From: Sodalinema lacuna_A
GTDB taxonomy: Bacteria > Cyanobacteriota > Cyanobacteriia > Cyanobacteriales > Geitlerinemataceae
NCBI GenBank assembly: GCA_900149785.2
Contig: FSSI02000025.1
Span: 1-64,000 of the forward strand
DNA length: 64,000 bases
Direction: 5' to 3'
Made by a program: the position numbers and the translations under genes. The notes below the pieces were generated by a model. The model saw only the letters and a program-made list of their open reading frames with translations, was not told the DNA's origin and searched no databases. Shown here in pieces: positions 58,141 to 64,000 of the stretch (position 1 is its first letter; the number at the start of each line of letters is the position of its first letter).

Positions 58141-58842
58141 CTAGATATCTCCGTACACGGGAACGGCGGCCCCACGTACATCTCGGGCGGCCTCGGAGGC
58201 GAGGAAACAAATCACGTCAGCCAGGGAACTCGGTTTAACCCAACTGTCGGCGTTGTCATCTCCCATTGCGGCCCGGTTACTGGGAGTATCGATGACGCTG
58301 GGAAGGACGCAATTGGCGGTAATGCCGGTGTTTTGGGTTTCGGCAGCGATGGACTTGGTGAGGGCGACGACGGCTGCTTTGGCGGCACAATAGGCCGCTA
58401 ATTGCGCCCCCGGTTCGACGGCCCCCCGTGAGCCTACGGTGACGATACGGCCGTAGCCCTGTTGCTGCATTTGAGCCAAACTGTACTTACAGGCTAAGAA
58501 GGTGGTGTTGAGGTTGAGATCGAGGTCTTTGCGCCAATCGCTATAGTCGTACTCATGAGTCGCTCCCATAGAGAAGCCACCGACGAGGTGAATCAAGACA
58601 TCAACTCGCCCCATATCCTCAATCAGTTGGCGGACGGCACTTTCATCGAGTAAGTCAAGGAGGACAAACTGGATTTTCGAGAAGTCCTCCGGGGACATCT
58701 GTTGTTTGAGGCGATCGACCTCGGCGGTGTTGCGGTAGGGAATGGTGACGCTGGCCCCCTGGGCGACAATTTTGGGGGTGACACCCATCCCTAAGCCTCC
58801 GGTTCCTCCGGTGAGTAAGACAGTTTGACCCTTCACAAGCAA
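58141..58842 (-). CDS. Short-chain dehydrogenase/reductase
   Basis: A 233-residue Rossmann-fold NAD(P)-dependent oxidoreductase. The cofactor-binding loop is TGGTGGLGMGV (about 11-21), the catalytic serine lies in GRIVTVGSRGAV near 136, and the Y-x3-K pair is YCAAKAA near 151. Length matches the classical family. The substrate cannot be inferred. The gene is alone except for the doubtful frame downstream. Confidence 0.9.
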   Translation of the reverse strand: MLVKGQTVLLTGGTGGLGMGVTPKIVAQGASVTIPYRNTAEVDRLKQQMSPEDFSKIQFVLLDLLDESAVRQLIEDMGRVDVLIHLVGGFSMGATHEYDYSDWRKDLDLNLNTTFLACKYSLAQMQQQGYGRIVTVGSRGAVEPGAQLAAYCAAKAAVVALTKSIAAETQNTGITANCVLPSVIDTPSNRAAMGDDNADSWVKPSSLADVICFLASEAARDVRGAAVPVYGDI

Positions 58843-58896
58843 ATTTCTCCCGTACTGAGGTTGAGTTCTAGTCTGTTCACTTCTAGTCTACGGAGA

Positions 58897-59619
58897 TTAG
58901 TAGCTAACTTCTAGGGTGACGGAGGCGGTGATTTGTTGTTCTCCTCCTTCGATGGGGGTTGAGGCGTCGGCGGCCAGGGCTTCGGTCCGTTGATACCTCA
59001 CTGGGGGGGAGCCGTACTGGCTACCACTGATGTTGATGCTGACGACCTCCCGCCGTTGCAGGTTGAGGCTGGCGAGAACGACATCGGCTTGAGAGCGAGC
59101 GTCTAGGGTGGCTTCTTGGAGGGCGCGATCGCGGGCCTGGGCGATGGCTGCGTCACTGGCGACAAAGCTAACCCCGTTAATGCGGGTTGCACCTCGTGAG
59201 ACGGCGGTATCGAGAAGTTCTCCGGCGGCGTCAGTCGAAATTTGGAAGCTGACGGTATTGGAGGCCCGATAGCCGCTAATCACCTGTTGGTCATTACGAC
59301 GGGTATAGATGGGGTTGAGACGAACGCCGGTGGTTTGCAGTTTGTCCACATTGCGCGATCGCAGCAGTTCAACCACCGCCGAGGATTGACGAGCAGCTTG
59401 TTGTTGCGCCGCTTCAGCGGTCTCCGCATCGACTTCAACGCCTAAACTCACCTGAGCGATGGTGGCGGGGATAAAGACCGATCCTTGTCCTTGAACGGTG
59501 AGGGTTCGCAGGGATTGTTCTTGGGCCATAACGGGGGGTTGGCCGATAAGGGTGATGGTTCCAGAGGCGAGCATGAGGGCGGCTAGGGGGGTGAGTAAGC
59601 CTTGAGATAGACGATTCAT
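58897..59619 (-). CDS. SIMPL-domain (DUF541) periplasmic protein
   Basis: A 240-residue protein with a signal peptide (about 1-33, LMLASGTITLIGQPPVMAQ) and one SIMPL domain (about 40-230). Its beginning LRTLTVQGQGSVFIPATIAQ and the RRNDQQVISGYRASNTVSF segment match the DUF541 family. It is probably periplasmic or outer-membrane associated; its role is unknown (one relative, SIMPL, acts in IL-1 signalling in animals; the bacterial ones are linked with oxidative stress). The start MNRLSQ at 59619 is preferred over 59625. Confidence 0.85.
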   Translation of the reverse strand: MNRLSQGLLTPLAALMLASGTITLIGQPPVMAQEQSLRTLTVQGQGSVFIPATIAQVSLGVEVDAETAEAAQQQAARQSSAVVELLRSRNVDKLQTTGVRLNPIYTRRNDQQVISGYRASNTVSFQISTDAAGELLDTAVSRGATRINGVSFVASDAAIAQARDRALQEATLDARSQADVVLASLNLQRREVVSINISGSQYGSPPVRYQRTEALAADASTPIEGGEQQITASVTLEVSY

Positions 59620-59703
59620 GAACATTCTCCGTAATAGGAATCAATGGCCTTGATTTTGACCGAAGATGCCCCTCTCTAGCGGCGAGACTGTGACAGAAGC
59701 TGA

Positions 59704-60702
59704 TCAGCCCAGATGCTCGCCAATTTCTAGGCGGGTTCCATTGGCAAAGTCCCAGCCGGACTGGGTTTTCTTGCCTGCTAGTTGTACTTCATCGAGTAAC
59801 AGGAGTCCAGATCCTGTTTGCAGCACTGGCCCCAAATTCTTGATAATCTGTACCACCTCTCCGGGTTCTCCTGAGTCTGGGTTGAGGCGATCGCCCCAGG
59901 ACTGTAATTGTCTGACCCACTCCTGAGGAAGTTGCTTATAATACTGCTCAGCGACGGGAACCGTGGCCTTAACTTTCAGGGACTGCTCTCGAAACTGGGT
60001 GACGGCATTGGGATAGAAGCCACGCACCTGATTATGGAGGGCGATCGCCGGCCGCGTCCAATCGAGTTGATAGTCAGATTTCTCGATCAGTCGTGCATAG
60101 GTCGCCGCCTCGTCATCTTGGGGGGTGGCTTGCAGGGTTCGGGCCTCTAATCCTTGCAAGGTCTCCACCAGTAGAGAACCACAGTCTTGAGCTAAACGCG
60201 CGGCGACATCCCAGGCGTTATCGAGTAGGTGAATATCCAGAGAGGACTTCAGTAACATCGCCCCCGTATCCATCCCTACATCCATCTGCATGGTGGTCAT
60301 TCCTGTTTGGGGGTCTCCGTGGTACAGACACCATTGAATCGGGGCGGCCCCCCGATATTTCGGTAACAGGGAACCATGGCCGTTAATACAGCCGAGTCGG
60401 GGCATGTCTAAAATCTCTTGGGAGAGAATTTGTCCATATGCCACAACAACAAAGACATCTGCTTGACTGTTTCGCAATTTGTCAAGGGTTTCGACATCTT
60501 TCTTAATCTTTTGCGGTTGCCAAACGGGAATCCCGGCTTCTACGGCAACGGTTTTGATGGGGGAGGGAATTAAGGTTTTGCCCCGGCCTCGGCGTTTTTC
60601 GGGCTGGGTGACGACGGCTGACACCTCAAACTCGGGATGCTCGATGAGGGTTTTTAGGCTGGGGACGGCAAATTGGGGGGTTCCTAGGAAGATGAGGTTC
60701 AT
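59704..60702 (-). CDS. fmt: Methionyl-tRNA formyltransferase
   Basis: A 332-residue enzyme that formylates initiator Met-tRNA using 10-formyl-tetrahydrofolate. The N-terminal domain (about 1-200) has LIFLGTPQFAVPSLKTL at the start and the catalytic loop CINGHGSLLPKYRGAAPIQW near 107-126. The catalytic N-H-D residues are N109, H111 and D in MQMDVGMDTGAM. Family members read NVHxSLLP; here it is NGHGSLLP, a small change unlikely to matter. The C-terminal OB-like domain follows (about 205-330). A heptamer tract precedes the gene. No def gene lies nearby. Confidence 0.95.
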   Translation of the reverse strand: MNLIFLGTPQFAVPSLKTLIEHPEFEVSAVVTQPEKRRGRGKTLIPSPIKTVAVEAGIPVWQPQKIKKDVETLDKLRNSQADVFVVVAYGQILSQEILDMPRLGCINGHGSLLPKYRGAAPIQWCLYHGDPQTGMTTMQMDVGMDTGAMLLKSSLDIHLLDNAWDVAARLAQDCGSLLVETLQGLEARTLQATPQDDEAATYARLIEKSDYQLDWTRPAIALHNQVRGFYPNAVTQFREQSLKVKATVPVAEQYYKQLPQEWVRQLQSWGDRLNPDSGEPGEVVQIIKNLGPVLQTGSGLLLLDEVQLAGKKTQSGWDFANGTRLEIGEHLG

Positions 60703-60703
60703 G

Positions 60704-60740
60704 AGAAGGGAACAGGGAACAGGGAACAGGGAACAGGGGG
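60704..60740. repeat. Short heptamer tract (GGGAACA)
   Basis: About four GGGAACA units plus a G run separate fmt from the OmpA-type gene. Confidence 0.9.
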
Positions 60741-60742
60741 GA

Positions 60743-61672
60743 TTAGGGTCTGACTCGGATTTCGATGCGGCGGTTGCGTTGGCGGTTGGCGGGACTGTTG
60801 TTGCTGGCGGCGAAGCGACTGGACCCGTAACCGATGCTGACCCAGCGTAGAGGGGTGTCGGTGTTGCTGGTGAGATATTGTTCGACTTGTTTGGCTTGCT
60901 CGAAGGTTTTCTCTAGGCTGGCATCGTTGTCGTCGGTTGCGTCAAGGTAGCCGCCGATGTAAACCGTTGCCCCTTCGAGGGTTTGTAGTTCGTCGAGGAG
61001 GCGATCGAGGATGCTGGCTCGGGTGGGATCGAGGACTTCGCCACTGTCGGAGAAGAGAATATCACTGGGAAGGGTCAGCCGTAGGGGCATTCCGGGGCTG
61101 AGTCGGGGAGGGGCGATCGCCTCGGGAGGGTCAACGATCGCCTGAAGTTCGTTTAACTGAGTGGCAATCAGGGTCACTTGGGACTGAATATCGGTCTTTT
61201 GGGCCTCGAAGGTGTTTTCCTCCTCTGTCGCGTCTTCTGTCGCGTCTTCTGGGGCATCTGCGGGAGCCTCTTCAGGGGTCAGAGCGGCCAGTTGTCGATT
61301 CAGTTGCGTTACCTGCTCTTGTAACTGAACAATGGTGTCTTGAACTTGCTGGCGATCGAGGTCGGCGGGAGGGGGATCCGGGGTTGGTGATGATGGGGTT
61401 GGGTTCGTGATTTGGCGAATTTGCACTCGCCAGCGTTCGCTGAGGGGTTTTTCGGGGTTGGCTTGTGGGGACCTTTGCGCCCAAACGAGGCCACCAATTA
61501 CCCCTAGGCTGAGACTCACACCTAGGGTCAACAGGCGAACGATAAAGATGGCGATCGCCCCGAGGAACGATCCCGACGAGGAGGACGCAGACGATGAGGC
61601 TGAGCGCCCAGCACGACGGCGATCGCGGCGGGAGCGAGCGGTGTTGGGATCTGGGGGAGGAGATTGGCTCAT
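60743..61672 (-). CDS. OmpA-like domain protein with one membrane helix
   Basis: A 309-residue protein. The N-terminus is polar and Arg-rich (about 1-32), followed by a membrane helix (about 33-65), a Pro/acidic coiled linker (about 70-175) with a short ATEDATEE-type repeat, and an OmpA-family peptidoglycan-binding-like domain (about 205-309: LDPTRASILDRLLDELQ, RWVSIGYGSSRFA, NRQRNRRIEIRV). The topology suggests an inner-membrane anchor with the OmpA domain outside. It starts 6 nt after the DUF4335 gene, so it is part of that operon. The role is unknown. Confidence 0.85.
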   Translation of the reverse strand: MSQSPPPDPNTARSRRDRRRAGRSASSSASSSSGSFLGAIAIFIVRLLTLGVSLSLGVIGGLVWAQRSPQANPEKPLSERWRVQIRQITNPTPSSPTPDPPPADLDRQQVQDTIVQLQEQVTQLNRQLAALTPEEAPADAPEDATEDATEEENTFEAQKTDIQSQVTLIATQLNELQAIVDPPEAIAPPRLSPGMPLRLTLPSDILFSDSGEVLDPTRASILDRLLDELQTLEGATVYIGGYLDATDDNDASLEKTFEQAKQVEQYLTSNTDTPLRWVSIGYGSSRFAASNNSPANRQRNRRIEIRVRP

Positions 61673-61678
61673 AGGGGC

Positions 61679-63049
61679 TTAACGTCGTCCATCCCAGGGG
61701 CCAATTTGGATCGTCCCCCGAGGTGTAAAGACCACTCGAAACTCAGCAATGGGAACTAGGGTAACGCGATCGTCTTGAATTTCGACTCCTGCGGCCGGAT
61801 TGTATAGAGGTTCAATGGGAAGTTCGCCAAAATAGACGGATGCGACATCAGAAAGGGGTTCATATTGAGTGATCTCCCCGTCCTCGGTGACGGCCAGACG
61901 ATAGTCTAAATTGCGATCGAAGACCGGTGTTGTCTCCCATTCCTCATAAAGCGCATCACGCACCTCGAAGATGAGCCGATCAATGGTGGCGACATCGGTA
62001 ATGCGAGGGGTGCGGCTGGAGCGAGAAATGCCATCCCAGGGACTCACTTGTAAGACGCCATTGGGGCGAAAGACGACTTTATACTCAGCCAACGACTCTA
62101 CAGAGGCGGTTCCGCCGTCTACGGGGAGATACAACAAGCTCGACAGGGGGGTTTCTCCGTCAAACTCGCGGGCGCGATCGCTCTCTGGACGATAGCCTAA
62201 GATGGCGCCATCCTCCCCAACACTGACACGATAGACTAAATCCTCATCAAAGGTTGGGGTGGTCGTCCAAGCGTCGTCAATCTCGTGATAGAGCTTATAG
62301 CGCAATGCGGCCAGTAAGTCGGGATCCTCGATGGGGGTGACGGTATCGGCTAACTGGGCGAGATCCTCACGGTCGGGATTGGCCGAGGGTTCCGGGGGCG
62401 AGTCGTTAGCTGTTGGGGTGGTGATGGCCTCGCTGAGTTCTTCGGTGTCTTCGAGGACATTCTCCCGAGGTTGTTCGACTTCGGGAACCGGTAGGGGAGA
62501 CAAGGCGATCGCGGCCACCACTAGACTCGATAGGCCGATGGCGAAGGGGGCGGCCCGTTGGCTGACGGGTTCTTCGTTTTTCGCTTGGCGGCGGTTTCTC
62601 GGGAGTAGCTTGAGTTGGCGATCGGGAAGGGTGCGGCGATCGCTCAAGAGTTGATCGACTACGTCGACTAAGTCAAATAGTTGTAGGGTGGTCAGATCAA
62701 TTTGCAGGGGTTCAGAGGTGCTTGCGTCTTGGGGCGATCGCAGATTGAGGCGATGTAACCCTCCCTCTAGCGGTGTAAGGGTGACCCAAGACTGAGGCGA
62801 TTGGACGGCTACCTTGCCCATTCCCAGGAAACTCTGGGTATAGTCGCTGGTGGCGGCCACTAACTCATCGAGGAAGTCCAGCCCCCCGCTGAGGGCATTG
62901 GGTTTGCCTAAAACATGACATTCAGCACTGACGAGAACGCAGAGGCGCGATCGCGTCGACTGCTGCGATTGTGAGTCGCCATTTGGCTCATCTAACCCTT
63001 CTACAATCAGGGTACATCCCGGTAAACTATACTTGCGCCGTACAACCAT
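61679..63049 (-). CDS. DUF4335 protein
   Basis: A 456-residue protein not known in function. The N-terminal half (about 1-135) matches cyanobacterial DUF4335 (YSLPGCTLIVEGL, FLDELVAATSDYTQSFLGMG). A hydrophobic segment (about 172-190, IGLSSLVVAAIALSPLP) may be a membrane anchor, then Glu/Pro-rich linker, then two copies of a similar domain (DAWTTTPTFDEDLVYRVSV and EEWETTPVFDRNLDYRLAV, both followed by EDG). The two copies suggest an internal duplication of about 100 residues. Its start overlaps the DUF3038 stop (TGATG). It is a conserved cyanobacterial pair. Confidence 0.85.
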   Translation of the reverse strand: MVVRRKYSLPGCTLIVEGLDEPNGDSQSQQSTRSRLCVLVSAECHVLGKPNALSGGLDFLDELVAATSDYTQSFLGMGKVAVQSPQSWVTLTPLEGGLHRLNLRSPQDASTSEPLQIDLTTLQLFDLVDVVDQLLSDRRTLPDRQLKLLPRNRRQAKNEEPVSQRAAPFAIGLSSLVVAAIALSPLPVPEVEQPRENVLEDTEELSEAITTPTANDSPPEPSANPDREDLAQLADTVTPIEDPDLLAALRYKLYHEIDDAWTTTPTFDEDLVYRVSVGEDGAILGYRPESDRAREFDGETPLSSLLYLPVDGGTASVESLAEYKVVFRPNGVLQVSPWDGISRSSRTPRITDVATIDRLIFEVRDALYEEWETTPVFDRNLDYRLAVTEDGEITQYEPLSDVASVYFGELPIEPLYNPAAGVEIQDDRVTLVPIAEFRVVFTPRGTIQIGPWDGRR

Positions 63050-63657
63050 CAGACCTCTCCATCAAACAAACTCACCCAAAACCGAGTTAAACCTGCGGTT
63101 CCGGTACAAAATAGTAACTTTTCTAGTAACTCAACTGCCAGATTATCGAGCTTTTCGTCCGTGTCGTAAACCATCACCCCGGAACGACGGGGATTCATGC
63201 GGCTGCGGAAGTGGGTGCGAAAACGGGAGAGATAAACGGCTAACTGAGGATGTTTCTCTAAGGGCAGGTTTTGCTCCCGTAACTGCTGGGCCTCTTTGTT
63301 GAGTTGCCGTAGCCGCAGCATCATCGATCGCGCGAGCTGACAGGTAATAATGGTTAGGACTTTCGCTTCCTCTTGTGAGAGGGGACGGCGGCGACTGGCT
63401 CGCCGTAGGGGATTGGTGTTGCGGATACGCCAAACCGTGACGCGATCGCTCAACACCGAGTTGAGTTCTAATTGATGGGCCAGACTCAGGATTTTTTCAG
63501 ATCCACTGAGATCGAGAGCCTCAATCGCCAACAACATCAAATCGAGTTGGACACGAGTTCGCCGGGAACAGCCGTGATGAGTCACCGGCATATCCGGCAA
63601 TTGCTGTTGTAGTGGCGTTAGGGTCGAATCGTGTGTTTGCGGAGGATTGGAGACCAT
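63049..63657 (-). CDS. DUF3038 protein
   Basis: A 202-residue soluble protein matching DUF3038. It is mostly helical with an HGCSRRTRVQLDLMLLAIEAL segment near the start and LTIITCQLARSMMLRLRQL in the middle. It always occurs next to DUF4335 in cyanobacteria and overlaps it here by 1 nt. The role of the pair is unknown. It is divergent from apt, so its promoter is in the 266-nt gap. Confidence 0.88.
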   Translation of the reverse strand: MVSNPPQTHDSTLTPLQQQLPDMPVTHHGCSRRTRVQLDLMLLAIEALDLSGSEKILSLAHQLELNSVLSDRVTVWRIRNTNPLRRASRRRPLSQEEAKVLTIITCQLARSMMLRLRQLNKEAQQLREQNLPLEKHPQLAVYLSRFRTHFRSRMNPRRSGVMVYDTDEKLDNLAVELLEKLLFCTGTAGLTRFWVSLFDGEV

Positions 63658-63923
63658 GAGGCGCGAAGCTGACAGGTGAACGTGGTTAGTGGCCGATGCA
63701 ACCCGGCGGTGGGCGGTGTAATGGGGCCATGACTCGGTTGGTCGATCAACCGCTCAAAGCTAGATTATTACATTCTCGGCGATCGCTAGCATTCCCGGCC
63801 CGTTTCCCCCGAGCCAAGTTGAACGCTTTAGCCCTGGAAGTTTCCTGATAGGATTTGTGGAGACTGATGCCCATGTCCCCAGTCCGACGAGTTCATCGAA
63901 AGCGCGAGAAACATACCATTATC
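63658..63923. promoter_or_regulatory. Divergent promoter region of DUF3038 and apt
   Basis: The 266-nt gap between divergent genes must hold both promoters. TTGTGGAGAC-like and TAGATTATTAC (about 63763-63773) elements are visible but no pair was identified with confidence. Confidence 0.35.
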
Positions 63924-64000
63924 ATGGATCTAAAATCCCTCATCCGCGACGTTCCCGACTTCCCCAAACCCGGAATTGTCTTCCGAGACATTACCACCCT
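63924..64000 (+). CDS. apt: Adenine phosphoribosyltransferase, 5' end only
   Basis: Only the first 25 codons are in the window: MDLKSLIRDVPDFPKPGI then VFRDITT. This is the well-conserved beginning of Apt, which salvages adenine with phosphoribosyl pyrophosphate to make AMP. ATG 63924 gives the family start. The same frame is open back to ATG at 63867, which would add about 19 residues (rich in Arg and Lys) and cannot be excluded. The rest lies beyond the edge. Confidence 0.9.
   Translation, partial: MDLKSLIRDVPDFPKPGIVFRDITT

Overview
The window reads as chromosome of a cyanobacterium, probably a filamentous, non-heterocystous (Oscillatoriales-like) strain. The evidence is the very frequent octamer GCGATCGC (HIP1), heptanucleotide tandem repeats between genes, a cyanobacterial-type RNA-binding protein with a glycine tail, DUF3038/DUF4335 genes, XisH/XisI, and many PAS/GAF histidine kinases. 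No rRNA, tRNA or CRISPR array was recognised.

Layout. 1-2.7 kb: the 5' part of a glycerophosphodiester phosphodiesterase gene, a solo tnpB transposon with an intact nuclease core, and an exported SRPBCC protein. 2.8-12.6 kb: recQ, an MFS sugar-type carrier with a MalK/UgpC-type ATPase, a large sensor kinase, argG and xisH/xisI. 12.8-19.5 kb: secreted or surface proteins (PPC-like, a GHL10 glycoside-hydrolase-like protein, a PhoX-like phosphatase), a P-loop pseudogene, a coiled-coil membrane protein and an RRM protein. 19.7-31.8 kb: dnaG, two sensor kinases, a THUMP RNA methyltransferase, a cyclophilin, ahcY and an ExoD-like protein, separated by heptamer tracts. 31.9-41.7 kb: a signalling block with an ECF sigma factor (SigG-like) and its probable anti-sigma factor, a hybrid kinase, a CheY-like regulator, a second related kinase, a response-regulator adenylate cyclase and an SLH-GHL10 surface protein.

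41.7-49.4 kb is an accessory island with no GCGATCGC octamer seen by eye. It holds a type III restriction-modification operon in which a zeta-toxin-like P-loop kinase and a 55-residue protein sit between mod and res with overlapping or near-overlapping ends, then KTSC and DUF2188 proteins, a UPF0175 protein and a VapBC pair. This is the best candidate for an unusual system in the window.

49.5-64 kb: housekeeping genes and cell-surface genes (ATP-grasp ligase, aspS, ksgA, an alpha/beta hydrolase, two glycosyltransferases, an SDR, a SIMPL protein, fmt, the OmpA/DUF4335/DUF3038 operon and the start of apt).

Two kinds of repeat shape the intergenic DNA. Long heptamer tracts (GGCAAGA and GGGAACA types) often run up to a start or stop codon, and four copies of a 42-43 nt hairpin element are embedded in them. 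The spacers of the signalling block each carry short 11-14 bp tandem duplications. All positions and assignments come from reading the sequence; no database search was run.
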